DNA of 64,000 nucleotides from Janthinobacterium sp. ROICE36 (lineage in GTDB: Bacteria; Pseudomonadota; Gammaproteobacteria; Burkholderiales; Burkholderiaceae_D), in NCBI RefSeq assembly GCF_002869965.1, contig NZ_PEBS01000017.1:27468-91467 (forward strand), read 5' to 3'. Made by a program: the position numbers and the translations under genes. Positions 1 to 9,449 of this stretch are shown one piece after another. The first letter of the stretch is position 1. Every line of letters starts with the position of its first letter. Under the pieces are notes generated by a model that saw only the letters and a program-made list of their open reading frames with translations, was not told where the DNA came from and did no database searches.

Positions 1-70
1 GGAAGCGGCGCGCCTGAACGCCGAAGCGGGCGAATCGGCAGGCCCGGCCAGCGGACCCACCACAAAGTGA
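1..70 (+). CDS. C-terminal tail of a response regulator (partial)
   Basis: Only the last 22 codons are inside the window, in the frame ending in TGA at 68-70 (tail ends GPTTK). The stop overlaps the GTG start of the sensor kinase by the tetramer GTGA. Tight coupling to a histidine kinase suggests an OmpR-type response regulator whose DNA-binding domain lies upstream. This is inferred from position; the visible tail is low-complexity and not diagnostic. Confidence 0.5.
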   Translation, partial: EAARLNAEAGESAGPASGPTTK

Positions 71-1605
71 AGGCGCGCGAGGCGCCAGCGGAAGAGGCGG
101 ACGACGACGACTGGTTCGAGCCGCCCACCACGGAGCAGGATGACACCATCGAGCATTCGCTGTTTGGCGAAATCCTCGACTGGATGCTGGCGCCCTTGCT
201 GCTGCTGTGGCCGATGAGCATCGCCATCACCTACCTGGTGGCCAAGGGCATCGCCAATCAACCGTTCGACCATGCGCTGGAAGATAGCGTGACGGTGCTG
301 ACGCAACAGGTCAAGCAGGCCGACGGCGCGCTGCTGCGCCGCGTGCAGGACAAAAACAGCAGTAACAAGGGCCGTGACTTCCTGCGCGGCGACGATGTCG
401 ACACCCTGTATTACCTGGTGGTAGGCGGGCACGGCGAATACCTCGACGGCGACCGCGACTTGCCGCCGCCGCAAGACCCCGACAAATACCGCAGCGGCAT
501 GGTGCTGTTTCGCAACGACACCATCCACGGCACGCCCGTGCGCGTGGCGTTCAGCTATCTCGACATGCCGTCCAGCACCGATGACGAACCGCGCCGCACG
601 CTGGTGCAAGTGGCCGAGACACTGGAAAAGCGCGCCCAGTTGGCGAATGAAATCATCAAGGGCGTGATCTTGCCACAGTTCATCATCCTGCCGGTGATCC
701 TGGCCCTGGTCTGGTTTGCCCTGGCGCGTGGCCTGTCGCCGCTGGCGCAATTGCAGGAGCGCATACGCGCGCGGCCGCCCGACGACCTCTCCCCCATCGA
801 ATCGGGCCAGGTGCCTGAGGAAATCACGCCACTGGTCGGTTCGCTCAACGAGATGCTCGCGCGGCTATCGCTGTCGATCGACATGCAGAAACGCTTCATC
901 GCCGATGCCGCGCACCAGATGAAAACGCCGCTGGCCGGCATGCGCATGCAATCCGAGCTGGCCCTGCGCCAGACCGACCACGACGAGATTCACCGCTCGC
1001 TGCTGCAATTGGCGAAAAGTTCGGAAGCGGCCACGCGCCTGGTCAACCAGTTGCTGGCCCTGGCGCGCGCGGAAAACCAGCCGCAGGCAGGCACGGCGTT
1101 CGAACCGATCGAGCTGAGCGAACTGGCGCGCGGCGTGGTGCAAGACTGGGTGCAAGCCTCGTTTGCCCAGCATATCGACCTGGGCTTCGAACAGCCCGCA
1201 TACTCGATCATGATTTCCGGCAATGCCATGATGCTGCGTGAACTGCTGAGTAATCTGATCGACAATGCCCTGCGCTACACGCCGCCTGGCGGCAGCGTCA
1301 CGGTACGCGTGCGCAGCACCCTGGAGCTGGCCATCCTGGAAGTGGAGGATACGGGCCCCGGCATACCGCCGGCAGAGCGGACGCACGTGTTCGAACGCTT
1401 TTACCGCATTCTCGGCAGCAATGTCGACGGCAGCGGACTGGGCCTGGCCATCGTGCGCGAGATTGCCCTGCAGCATGGCGCCGAAGTCGATATTGGTAAC
1501 AATCCGCGCGCGCAGTCGCCGAAGCTGCCGGGCACCCTGCTGCGCCTGAGCATCGCCCTGCTGTTGCCGGACGCGCCAGAAGAGGATGACATCACGTATG
1601 GATAA
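67..1605 (+). CDS. Sensor histidine kinase, TctE-like
   Basis: Inner-membrane two-component sensor of 512 aa. A hydrophobic segment near residues 38-60 and a second near 200-222 flank a periplasmic sensor region. A HAMP-like linker follows. The phosphoacceptor box reads FIADAAHQMKTPL with His at about residue 283. The ATPase domain carries an N box (NLIDNAL, about 398-404), a DTGPGIP G1 box and a GSGLGLAI G2 box, so all catalytic motifs are present. The start is GTG at 67, overlapping the upstream regulator stop. It is followed by a DUF4212 protein and a symporter with overlapping ends, so it probably senses or controls the carboxylate taken up by that transporter, as TctD/TctE-type systems do. 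The ligand is unknown. Confidence 0.9.
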   Translation: MKAREAPAEEADDDDWFEPPTTEQDDTIEHSLFGEILDWMLAPLLLLWPMSIAITYLVAKGIANQPFDHALEDSVTVLTQQVKQADGALLRRVQDKNSSNKGRDFLRGDDVDTLYYLVVGGHGEYLDGDRDLPPPQDPDKYRSGMVLFRNDTIHGTPVRVAFSYLDMPSSTDDEPRRTLVQVAETLEKRAQLANEIIKGVILPQFIILPVILALVWFALARGLSPLAQLQERIRARPPDDLSPIESGQVPEEITPLVGSLNEMLARLSLSIDMQKRFIADAAHQMKTPLAGMRMQSELALRQTDHDEIHRSLLQLAKSSEAATRLVNQLLALARAENQPQAGTAFEPIELSELARGVVQDWVQASFAQHIDLGFEQPAYSIMISGNAMMLRELLSNLIDNALRYTPPGGSVTVRVRSTLELAILEVEDTGPGIPPAERTHVFERFYRILGSNVDGSGLGLAIVREIALQHGAEVDIGNNPRAQSPKLPGTLLRLSIALLLPDAPEEDDITYG

Positions 1606-1912
1606 GCCGAGCCCGCCCGTTCCCCCGGCGCGGCCCGCGCGCACGCCCAGCCCCGAGCTGCAGGCGCGCCTCGATGTGCACTGGCACAAGACGCGACGCC
1701 TGACGGCCATCCTGCTGCTGATCTGGCTGCTGACGGGCTTCCTGACCGTATTTTATGCGCGCGAGCTGCTGCATCTGAACCTGTTCGGCTGGCCGCTGCC
1801 TTTCTATATGGCGGCCCAGGGCGCCTCGCTGGTCTACCTGGCCATCATCGCCTTCTATGCCTGGCGCATGCGGCGCCTGGACCAGGCTTTCCATGCCGAG
1901 GAGCACGCATGA
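1598..1912 (+). CDS. DUF4212 protein, symporter small subunit
   Basis: A 104-aa membrane protein with two predicted transmembrane helices (about 34-57 and 65-88) after a Pro-rich N-terminus. DUF4212 proteins are the small partner of VC_2705-type sodium:solute symporters, and the next gene encodes that large partner with a 4-bp overlap (ATGA at 1909-1912). An in-frame ATG at 1586 would add four residues. I prefer 1598 because AGAGG at 1581-1585 abuts the first ATG but lies about 12 nt before the second. The gene starts inside the 3' end of the kinase gene, so the three are one operon. Confidence 0.88.
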   Translation: MDKPSPPVPPARPARTPSPELQARLDVHWHKTRRLTAILLLIWLLTGFLTVFYARELLHLNLFGWPLPFYMAAQGASLVYLAIIAFYAWRMRRLDQAFHAEEHA

Positions 1913-3957
1913 GCGGCCAGCGCAGCTTCTTTGCGCGCCTGTGCCGCTACTACCTGCTGTTTACCGCCGGTTTCGCCGCCTTCCTGCTGGCCCTGTCGGT
2001 GCTGGAACAGGAAGGCATGCCGCGCGCGTGGATCGGCTACCTGTTCATGCTGGTCACCATCACCCTGTACGCCACCATCGGCGTCATCAGCCGCACCTCG
2101 AACGTCACCGAATACTATGTGGCAGGGCGCCGGGTGCCGGCCATGTTCAACGGCATGGCCACGGCCGCCGACTGGATTTCGGCGGCCAGCTTCATCAGCC
2201 TGGCCGGCGGCCTGTACCTGAACGGCTTCGACGGCCTGGCCTTCATCATGGGCTGGACGGGCGGCTATTGCCTGGTGGCGCTCTTGATCGCCCCCTATTT
2301 GCGCAAGTTCAGCCAGTACACGATTCCCGATTTCCTCGCCGCCCGCTACGGCAGCGGCACCGACAAACGGGGTGCCAGCGTGCGCGTGGTGGCGGTGGCC
2401 GCCACCATCATCGTGTCGTTTACGTATGTCGTGGCGCAGATCTACGCCGTCGGCCTGATCGCCTCGCGCTTCACGGGCGTGGATTTTTCCGTCGGCATCT
2501 TCCTGGGCCTGGCCAGCATCCTCGTCTGCTCCTTTCTGGGCGGCATGCGCGCCATCACCTGGACGCAGGTGGCCCAGTACATCATCATCCTGGTCGCCTT
2601 TCTGATTCCCGCCATGTGGCTGTCGGTCAAGCATGCGGACAATCCCGTACCGCAGATCGCCTACGGCAAGGTGCTGCCGCAACTGAGCGCGCGCGAACAC
2701 GTGCTGGAAACGGACCCGGAAGAAAACGAAGTGCGCGCCATTTTCCGCCAGCGCGCGCAAAGCTACCAGGCGCGCATCGACGGCTTGCCCGCTTCCTGGG
2801 AGCACGGCCGCCTGGCGGCCCAGCGCCAGCTCGATAGTTTGCGCCAGCGCAATGCCTCGCTATTCGACATCCGCAACGCGGAACGCTACCTGATCGCCTA
2901 TCCGAAAAGCCAGGACGAGGCACGCGTGCTGTGGCAGGCCGCGCAGGCGCAGAACCAGAAACGCGCCGAGCCGATCATTCCGCATGCGCAGCCGTTTCCC
3001 GCCGCCGACCGCGAGCAGTCCGACATTAAGCGCAACAATTTCCTGGCCCTCGTGTTTTGCATGATGCTGGGCACGGCCGCCCTGCCGCATATCCTGATGC
3101 GATCCTACACCACGCCGTCCGTGCACGAAACGCGCGTCTCCGTCTTCTGGGCGCTGTTTTTCATCTTGTTGATCTACCTCACGATTCCCGCGCTGGCCGT
3201 GCTGGTCAAGTACGACATTTACTCGTCACTGGTAGGCACGCAATACGCGAACTTGCCCACCTGGGTGTCGTACTGGGCCAATGTGGACAAATTCAGTCCC
3301 CTGATCAGCATCGTCGACGTCAACCGCGACGGCATCGTGCAACTGGCGGAAATTTCCATCGACGCCGACGTACTGGTGCTGGCCACGCCCGAGATCGCCG
3401 GCCTGCCCTACGTGATTTCCGGCCTGGTGGCGGCCGGCGGCCTGGCCGCCGCGTTGTCGACGGCCGACGGCTTGCTGCTGGCCATTTCAAATGCCCTGTC
3501 GCACGACATCTATTACAAGGTGGTCGATCCCAGCGCCTCGACGCAAAAACGCGTGACGATTTCAAAATTGCTGCTGCTGGCCGTGGCCTTCATCGCCGCC
3601 TATGCCGCTTCGCAAAAGCCGGCCGACATCCTGTCGCTGGTGGGCGTGGCCTTTTCCCTGGCCGCCTCGACCCTGTTCCCGCCGCTGGTGCTGGGCGTGT
3701 TCTGGAAACGCGCCAATTACCAGGGGGCACTGGCCGGCATGCTGGCCGGCTTTGGCGTGTGCCTGTATTACATGCTGCACACCAGCACCATGCTGGGCGG
3801 CAATGCCAGCGGTCAATGGATGCATATCGCGCCCATTTCCGCCGGCATCTTCGGCGTGCCAGCCGGCCTGGCCGCCGCCGTACTGGTCAGCTGGCTGACA
3901 CCGGCGCCGGGACGCCGCAGCACGGGGCTAGTAGAACATATCCGGGCACCGGAATAA
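1909..3957 (+). CDS. Sodium:solute symporter, VC_2705 family (ActP-like)
   Basis: Polytopic inner-membrane transporter of the SSS family, 682 aa, probably importing a short monocarboxylate with Na+. Helices are visible from about residue 12 to 245 and again from about 375 to 665. Two things make it longer than acetate permease ActP: a hydrophilic stretch of roughly 130 residues (about 245-370), and a loop at about 450-490 carrying an EF-hand-like DVNRDGIVQLAE (residues 470-481). The family hallmark ATPEIAGLPYVISGL follows. It overlaps the small subunit by 4 bp and closes the kinase operon. The substrate cannot be read from the sequence. Confidence 0.9.
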   Translation: MSGQRSFFARLCRYYLLFTAGFAAFLLALSVLEQEGMPRAWIGYLFMLVTITLYATIGVISRTSNVTEYYVAGRRVPAMFNGMATAADWISAASFISLAGGLYLNGFDGLAFIMGWTGGYCLVALLIAPYLRKFSQYTIPDFLAARYGSGTDKRGASVRVVAVAATIIVSFTYVVAQIYAVGLIASRFTGVDFSVGIFLGLASILVCSFLGGMRAITWTQVAQYIIILVAFLIPAMWLSVKHADNPVPQIAYGKVLPQLSAREHVLETDPEENEVRAIFRQRAQSYQARIDGLPASWEHGRLAAQRQLDSLRQRNASLFDIRNAERYLIAYPKSQDEARVLWQAAQAQNQKRAEPIIPHAQPFPAADREQSDIKRNNFLALVFCMMLGTAALPHILMRSYTTPSVHETRVSVFWALFFILLIYLTIPALAVLVKYDIYSSLVGTQYANLPTWVSYWANVDKFSPLISIVDVNRDGIVQLAEISIDADVLVLATPEIAGLPYVISGLVAAGGLAAALSTADGLLLAISNALSHDIYYKVVDPSASTQKRVTISKLLLLAVAFIAAYAASQKPADILSLVGVAFSLAASTLFPPLVLGVFWKRANYQGALAGMLAGFGVCLYYMLHTSTMLGGNASGQWMHIAPISAGIFGVPAGLAAAVLVSWLTPAPGRRSTGLVEHIRAPE

Positions 3958-4071
3958 GCGCGTCCAAGCCTGGGATGACGTGGAAAAATTTCTCGACAGA
4001 CATATCGAAAAAAACAGCGCCCCGGCAAAAAAGGAGTAGGCTAGAAGGCCGTTCCACTACGAGGAAATCCC

Positions 4072-5298
4072 ATGCCGTCTGGAAAAATTCTTGTTGCCCA
4101 GGGAGGCGGCCCCACCGCCGTCATCAACCAGTCGCTGGTCGGTGTAGTGCTCGAATCGCGGCGCTTTCAACATGTCACGCGCGTGTATGGCGCGCTGCAC
4201 GGCGTGCGCGGCATCGTCAATGAGGAATTCGTTGATCTGACGCAGGAAACCAGCCACAACCTGGAACTGGTGGCCGCCACGCCCTCGTCGGCCCTCGGCT
4301 CCACGCGCGACAAACCCGATATTGCCTACTGCCAGCAAATCTTCGAAGTGCTGCGCGCCCACGAGATCGAACACTTCTTTTATATCGGCGGCAATGACTC
4401 GTCCGACACGGTACGCATCGTCAGCGAGGAAGCGCACAAGGCCGGCTATCCGCTACGTTGCATCCACATCCCGAAAACCATCGACAACGACCTGGTGGGC
4501 AGCGACCACACGCCCGGCTTTCCGTCGGCCGCGCGCTTCGTCGCGCAAGCCTTCGCCGGCGCCAACCTCGATAACGCCGCTTTGCCCGGCGTGTACGTGG
4601 GCGTGGTGATGGGCCGCCACGCAGGATTTTTGACGGCCGCCTCAGCATTGGGCAAGAAGTTCCCCGACGATGGCCCGCACCTGATCTACCTGCCCGAGCG
4701 CGTCTTCGTGCTGGAGCAATTCCTGGCCGATGTGAAAGCCACGTATGAAAAATACGGCCGCTGCGTGATCGCCGTCTCGGAAGGCATCCACGATGCCTCG
4801 GGCGAGCCGATCGCCAGCCTGCTGGCCAAACAGGTGGGCAATGAAGTGGAACGCGATGCGCACGGCAATGTGCAATTGTCGGGCACGGGCGCGCTGGCCG
4901 ACCTGCTGTGCGACGAAATCAAGGTCAAGCTGGGCATCAAGCGCGTGCGCGGCGATACCTTCGGCTATCTACAGCGCTCTTTCATCGGCTGCGTCTCTGA
5001 TGTAGATCAACGCGAAGCGCGCGAAGTGGGCGAGAAGGCGGTGCAGTTCGCCATTTGGGGCGACCGCGACGGTTCCGTTGCCATCAAGCGCACGGGCTTT
5101 TATTCTGTCGATTACGAGTTGCTGCCGCTTTCCGACGTGGCGGGCAAGACGCGCACCATGGAAGACGAATTCATCAGCGCCAGCGGCACCGACGTGACGG
5201 ATGCTTTCAGGCTGTATCTGCGCCCGCTGCTGGGCTCGGGCATACCCGATGCGTTTCGCCTGCGCGCGGCGAAAGTAGCGAAGGTGCTGAAACCCTAG
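4072..5298 (+). CDS. pfp: Pyrophosphate-type 6-phosphofructokinase
   Basis: Cytoplasmic glycolytic enzyme of 408 aa that interconverts fructose 6-phosphate and fructose 1,6-bisphosphate. Key motifs are GGGPTAVIN at the N-terminus, GGNDS (106-110), PKTIDND (134-140) and MGRHAGF (from 180). The Asp after GGN and the Lys of PKTIDND occupy the positions that mark PPi-dependent enzymes; ATP-dependent PfkA has Gly at both. I therefore call it diphosphate-dependent, although annotation pipelines may write 6-phosphofructokinase. The ribosome site GAGGAAATCCC precedes the ATG. It stands alone and ends 4 bp into the convergent IclR gene. Confidence 0.9.
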   Translation: MPSGKILVAQGGGPTAVINQSLVGVVLESRRFQHVTRVYGALHGVRGIVNEEFVDLTQETSHNLELVAATPSSALGSTRDKPDIAYCQQIFEVLRAHEIEHFFYIGGNDSSDTVRIVSEEAHKAGYPLRCIHIPKTIDNDLVGSDHTPGFPSAARFVAQAFAGANLDNAALPGVYVGVVMGRHAGFLTAASALGKKFPDDGPHLIYLPERVFVLEQFLADVKATYEKYGRCVIAVSEGIHDASGEPIASLLAKQVGNEVERDAHGNVQLSGTGALADLLCDEIKVKLGIKRVRGDTFGYLQRSFIGCVSDVDQREAREVGEKAVQFAIWGDRDGSVAIKRTGFYSVDYELLPLSDVAGKTRTMEDEFISASGTDVTDAFRLYLRPLLGSGIPDAFRLRAAKVAKVLKP

Positions 5299-6143
5299 CT
5301 GGACTCCGCCAGCAGCAGCGGCCGCAGTTTCACGGCCGCTTCCTTGAGCTGCGGCACGTGCTGCAGCAGCTGCTCCACGGATTTGCGCGCCACGGGCGCG
5401 TGGCAGGCGACGGCTGCCACGATGCGGCCGTCGGCGGCGCAGATGGGCACGGCCACGGCCACCATTCCGTGCACGAATTCCTCGTCGTCGATACCGATGC
5501 CCAGGCGGGCAATGCGCACGATCTCACGTTCCAGCAGCACCGGGTCGGTAATGCTTTTCGGCGTGCGCGCCTGCAGGCTCAGCATGGCCAGCAATGCGCG
5601 CCGCTCCAGCAAGGTCATGTGTGCCAGGAATAGTTTTCCGCTCGCCGTGCAATGCATGGGCGCGCGCGTGCCCAGCACCAGATGCAGGCGCAGCGCTTCC
5701 TGCGTTTCCACCCGGTCCACATACACGATCGCATTGCCCTCGGGAATGGCGAGATTGCACGTCTCGCCCGTGGCCGCCACCAGGCTACCCAGGATGCTGC
5801 GGCTCACGCGGATCAGAGCATTGTTGCGCAAGGTGGCCAGGGCCAGGTTGGTGGACGCCGCACCAGGCACATAGCCGCGTCCCACGGGCGTGCGCAGCAC
5901 ATAGCCATGTTGCTCCAGCGTATAGAGCAAGCGCATCATGCTGGCCTTGGGCACCTGCATGCGCGTAGCCAGCTGCGACAGGGTCAGGGGCTGGCTGGCG
6001 CTGGCCAGGTGCTCGATCAGGCGCAGCACGCGCAAACCCCGTGCCTCGTCGCCATGGCCGGCCGCCGCGCTGGCAGCCACTGCGCCACCGGACGCCCCAG
6101 CTTCTCCGGCCTCGGCCTGCCGTTTTTGAAACGCATCATGCAT
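5295..6143 (-). CDS. IclR family transcriptional regulator
   Basis: DNA-binding regulator of 282 aa. A winged helix-turn-helix at about 38-95 (LSQLATRMQVPKASMMRLL) is followed by the IclR effector-binding domain with conserved GLGIDDEEF-like and C-terminal AVAVPI features. The start is set at 6143 (MHDAFQ) because AGAGGTG lies 9 nt upstream; the open frame extends to 6257 but without a better site. An Ala/Gly-rich linker of about 25 residues precedes the HTH, which is unusual but harmless. It is divergent from the GMC oxidoreductase gene across a 163-bp spacer holding a perfect dyad, so it probably controls that operon and itself. Confidence 0.9.
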   Translation of the reverse strand: MHDAFQKRQAEAGEAGASGGAVAASAAAGHGDEARGLRVLRLIEHLASASQPLTLSQLATRMQVPKASMMRLLYTLEQHGYVLRTPVGRGYVPGAASTNLALATLRNNALIRVSRSILGSLVAATGETCNLAIPEGNAIVYVDRVETQEALRLHLVLGTRAPMHCTASGKLFLAHMTLLERRALLAMLSLQARTPKSITDPVLLEREIVRIARLGIGIDDEEFVHGMVAVAVPICAADGRIVAAVACHAPVARKSVEQLLQHVPQLKEAAVKLRPLLLAESS

Positions 6144-6209
6144 GTTCTGTTTCACCTCTCGCGTATGCGGGTATTTCCGCTTTTCCCGGCGCTGCTCGTC
6201 TTTTATAAA

Positions 6210-6226
6210 TGGAACCAGGCGTTCCA
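6210..6226. promoter_or_regulatory. Perfect dyad, probable IclR-type operator
   Basis: TGGAAC-CAGGC-GTTCCA is a perfect 6-5-6 inverted repeat in the spacer between the divergent IclR gene and the GMC/MFS pair. IclR-family regulators bind short dyads of the TGGAA-N5-TTCCA kind. Its position about 67 bp before the IclR ATG and 81 bp before the GMC ATG suits control of both directions. Operator function is inferred. Confidence 0.6.
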
Positions 6227-6306
6227 ATACATCAAATAATAGATCAGTGTATCGCAAAAATCGCCCGCAAAGGCAAGCGATACCGCAAACGCAGGAGACC
6301 AGGGCA

Positions 6307-7923
6307 ATGTCACAAACACACTACGATTACATCGTCGTCGGCGCCGGTTCGGCCGGCTGCGTGCTGGCCAACCGCCTGTCGCACGACAGCAATAAGCAGG
6401 TGTTGCTGCTGGAAGCGGGCGGCAAGGACAACAATCCATGGATACACGTGCCGGTCGGCTATTTCAAGACCATGCACGATCCCAAGCTGGACTGGTGTTA
6501 CCGCACGGAGGCCGATGCCGGCATCGCCGGGCGCCAGTTGCAATGGCCGCGCGGCAAGGTGCTGGGCGGCTCCAGCTCGCTCAACGGCTTGCTGTATGTG
6601 CGCGGCCAGAAGGAAGACTACGACCGCTGGGCCGAGCTGGGCAATGCAGGCTGGAGCTACGCCGAGGTGCTGCCCTACTTTAAAAAATCGGAAGACCAGG
6701 AACGCGGTGCCAACGATTACCACGGCGTGGGTGGTCCTTTGAAGGTGTCGGACCTGCGCCTGCGCCGTCCCATCGCGGAGCACTTCATCGCCGGCGCCAC
6801 GGAAAGCGGCATCCCCTTCAATACCGATTACAACGGCGCCACGCAGGAAGGCGTCGCCTACTTCCAGCAAACGGCCAGCAAGGGCTTGCGCTGGAGCACG
6901 GCGAAAGCCTTTTTGCGGCCGGCCCGCAAACGCGCCAACCTGCGCGTGGAAGTACGCGCGCACATCATGCGCGTGCTGTTCGAGGGCAAGCGCGCCGTCG
7001 GCATCGAGTACCGGCAGGATGGCCAGCTGCGCCAGGCGCGCGCCAGCGGCGAAGTGATTCTCTGCGCGGGCGCCATCGGCTCGCCGCACATCCTGCAATG
7101 CTCGGGCGTGGGACCGCGCGCCCTGCTCGATGAAGTGGGCGTGCCGCTGGTGCACGACTTGCCCGGCGTGGGGCAGAACCTGCAAGATCATTTGCAAATC
7201 CGCCTCGTCTTCAAGACCCGGCTGAAAACCCTGAACGATGAAGTCAACAGCCTGTGGGGCAAGCTGTGGGTGGGCATGCAATATGTGTTTTCCCGCTCCG
7301 GACCATTGACCTTGGCGGCCAGCCAGGTGACGGTGTTTACCAAGTCCTCGCCCGGGGTGGCGCGGCCCGACATCCAGTTCCACATGCAGCCACTGAGCGC
7401 CGACAAGCCGGGCGAAGGCGCGCATCCGTTTTCCGCCTTTACCTCGTCCGTGTGCCAGTTGCGCCCGTACAGCCGCGGCCACGTGTCGATCAAGTCCGCC
7501 GATCCCCTTGTCTACCCGGGCATTCATCCGAACTACCTGTCCGACCCGCGCGACCAGCAGACGGCGATCGCCGCCCTGCGCGTGGCGCGCCGGATCGCCG
7601 CCGCGCCGTCGCTGGCGCCGCACATCATTTCCGAGTTCGTGCCCGGCCCGCAGTTCCAGACGGATGCTGAGCTGCTGGACGCGGCGCGGCGCTTCAGCCA
7701 GTCGATCTACCACCCCAGCGGCACCTGCAAGATGGGCCGCGACGCCATGGCCGTCGTCGATGATCGCCTGCGCGTGCATGGCATGCAGAACCTGCGCGTG
7801 GTCGACGCGTCGATCATGCCGGAAATCGTCTCGGGCAACACCAACGCGCCCACCATCATGATCGCCGAAAAAGCCGCCGACATGATCCTGGCGGACGCCG
7901 TGCGCCTGCCACAGGCTGCCTAG
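6307..7923 (+). CDS. GMC family oxidoreductase (choline dehydrogenase-like)
   Basis: FAD-dependent alcohol or choline dehydrogenase-type enzyme, 538 aa. The Rossmann motif GAGSAG (12-17) lies at the N-terminus. [14 protein letters not shown] is the GMC signature 1, and the C-terminus has HPSGTCKMG with the catalytic His region and [18 protein letters not shown]. There is no signal peptide, so it is cytosolic or membrane-associated. The start at 6307 follows a CAGGAGACC ribosome site. It precedes an MHS transporter by 127 bp and is divergent from the IclR regulator, which suggests import and oxidation of one hydroxylated compound. It is close to BetA, but no betaine aldehyde dehydrogenase or BetI lies nearby, so choline is not assured. 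Confidence 0.88.
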   Translation: MSQTHYDYIVVGAGSAGCVLANRLSHDSNKQVLLLEAGGKDNNPWIHVPVGYFKTMHDPKLDWCYRTEADAGIAGRQLQWPRGKVLGGSSSLNGLLYVRGQKEDYDRWAELGNAGWSYAEVLPYFKKSEDQERGANDYHGVGGPLKVSDLRLRRPIAEHFIAGATESGIPFNTDYNGATQEGVAYFQQTASKGLRWSTAKAFLRPARKRANLRVEVRAHIMRVLFEGKRAVGIEYRQDGQLRQARASGEVILCAGAIGSPHILQCSGVGPRALLDEVGVPLVHDLPGVGQNLQDHLQIRLVFKTRLKTLNDEVNSLWGKLWVGMQYVFSRSGPLTLAASQVTVFTKSSPGVARPDIQFHMQPLSADKPGEGAHPFSAFTSSVCQLRPYSRGHVSIKSADPLVYPGIHPNYLSDPRDQQTAIAALRVARRIAAAPSLAPHIISEFVPGPQFQTDAELLDAARRFSQSIYHPSGTCKMGRDAMAVVDDRLRVHGMQNLRVVDASIMPEIVSGNTNAPTIMIAEKAADMILADAVRLPQAA

Positions 7924-8050
7924 TCAGCTCCCCACTCCACCTTACCCAGGAGGATGCCAGCGGCGGGCAGACGGCCCCGCCCCAAGTATCGGCGACAAGC
8001 CTAGCATCAGAAAAAAACACATAATCGATATCGATAGGAGACTAGATATT

Positions 8051-9382
8051 ATGGATAACAATCCGAGTAATCCGAAAAAAGCCAAAGAGCTACGGAAAGT
8101 CGTGATGGCCAGCGTGATCGGCGCCACCATCGAATGGTATGACTTCTTCTTGTACGGCGTAGTCGCCGGCATCGTATTCAGCAAACTGTATTTCCCGGGT
8201 GGCGATCCGCTCGTCTCGACCATGCTGGCCTACGGCACCTTCGCCGTGGGCTTTCTGTCACGCCCCATCGGCGGCGTGATCTTCGGCCACTTCGGCGACA
8301 AGATCGGCCGCAAGAGCATGCTGGTGATGACCCTGATGATCATGGGGATCTCCACCTTCCTGATCGGCGTGCTGCCCACCTATGAGCACATCGGCTACTG
8401 GGCGCCGGGATTGCTGCTGTTCCTGCGCGTGCTGCAAGGCATCGGCCTCGGTGGCGAATGGGGTGGCGCCGTGCTGATGGCGTATGAGTATGCGCCGCCG
8501 AAAGAGCGCGGCTTCTATGCCAGCCTGCCGCAAATCGGTCTGGCCATCGGCCTGTGCCTCGCTTCCGGCGTGGTGGCGATCCTGTCGTACACCCTGACGG
8601 ATGCGCAATTCCTGTCCTGGGGCTGGCGCGTCGCCTTCATCCTGTCGGCCGCCCTCGTCTTCATCGGCATGTGGATACGCCTGAACGTCATGGAGACGCC
8701 GGAATTCCAGGCCGTCAAAGAGAAGAACGCGGAGACGCAGATTCCGTTTTTCGACCTGCTGAAACGCTATCCGGGCAATGTCTTGAAGGGCATGGGCGCG
8801 CGCTATATCGACGGCGTGTTCTTCAATATCTTCGGCGTGTTTTCCATCACCTATCTGACCAACACCATCAAGATCGCCCGCACGGAAGCGCTGATGGGCG
8901 TGATGGCGTCGGCGGTCGTAATGTGCTTCTGCATTCCCTTCTTTGGCCGCCTGTCGGACCGCATCGGCCGCAGCAAGGTGTTCTTCTGGGGGGCATTGAT
9001 CACGGGCGTGTCGTCCATTCCCGCCTTCTGGATCATGCTCCATCACGCCGACAACCCGCTGCTGCTGTGGTGTTCCGTGATCATCCCGCTGGGCGTGCTG
9101 TATTCGGCTGTATACGGACCGGAAGCGGCCCTGTTCTGCGACCTGTTCGACGCCAAGGTGCGCTACACGGGCATCTCCTTCGTGTACCAGTTCTCCGGCA
9201 TCTTCGCCAGCGGGCTGACACCCATCATCGCCACTTACCTGCTCAAAACGGGCAATGGCGAGCCGTGGCACATCGTCGGTTACATCCTGTTCGCCTCCCT
9301 CGTCTCGGCCGTCAGCGTGGCCATGATCGGCAAAGGCGGCTCGCAATCGGATGGCCACATGAAGACGGCGCACGCGCGCTAG
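8051..9382 (+). CDS. MFS transporter, metabolite:H+ symporter type
   Basis: Twelve-helix inner-membrane symporter of 443 aa. The IEWYDFFLYG motif after a short cytoplasmic N-terminus and the GHFGDKIGRK loop motif between helices 2 and 3 are hallmarks of the MHS family (ShiA, KgtP, ProP relatives). GIGLGGEWGG marks helix 4. The ribosome site is ATAGGAG, 11 nt before the ATG, and a palindrome ATCGATATCGAT (8024-8035) lies just upstream of it. It sits downstream of the GMC oxidoreductase and probably carries its substrate. An intrinsic terminator follows. Confidence 0.88.
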   Translation: MDNNPSNPKKAKELRKVVMASVIGATIEWYDFFLYGVVAGIVFSKLYFPGGDPLVSTMLAYGTFAVGFLSRPIGGVIFGHFGDKIGRKSMLVMTLMIMGISTFLIGVLPTYEHIGYWAPGLLLFLRVLQGIGLGGEWGGAVLMAYEYAPPKERGFYASLPQIGLAIGLCLASGVVAILSYTLTDAQFLSWGWRVAFILSAALVFIGMWIRLNVMETPEFQAVKEKNAETQIPFFDLLKRYPGNVLKGMGARYIDGVFFNIFGVFSITYLTNTIKIARTEALMGVMASAVVMCFCIPFFGRLSDRIGRSKVFFWGALITGVSSIPAFWIMLHHADNPLLLWCSVIIPLGVLYSAVYGPEAALFCDLFDAKVRYTGISFVYQFSGIFASGLTPIIATYLLKTGNGEPWHIVGYILFASLVSAVSVAMIGKGGSQSDGHMKTAHAR

Positions 9383-9397
9383 GCCGATTCGCGACGT

Positions 9398-9435
9398 AAA
9401 AAAAGGCAGACCTCTCGCGAGTGCCTGCCTTGTTT
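9398..9435. terminator. Bidirectional intrinsic terminator
   Basis: Inverted repeat AGGCAG (9404-9409) / CTGCCT (9425-9430) around a GC-rich loop containing CTCGCGAG. Seven A precede it and TTGTTTGTT follows, so it can terminate the MFS gene from the left and purM from the right. Confidence 0.75.
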
Positions 9436-9449
9436 GTTCAAGCTACAAC

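Noticed and set aside
865..1710. Long minus-strand open frame opposite the sensor kinase
   Set aside because: It mirrors the kinase gene in a high-GC region; codon pattern and low-complexity Arg/Gln/Ala content fit a shadow.
1855..2805. Large minus-strand frame opposite the symporter
   Set aside because: Rich in Gly, Asp, His and Gln with no domain; the plus strand encodes a clear symporter.
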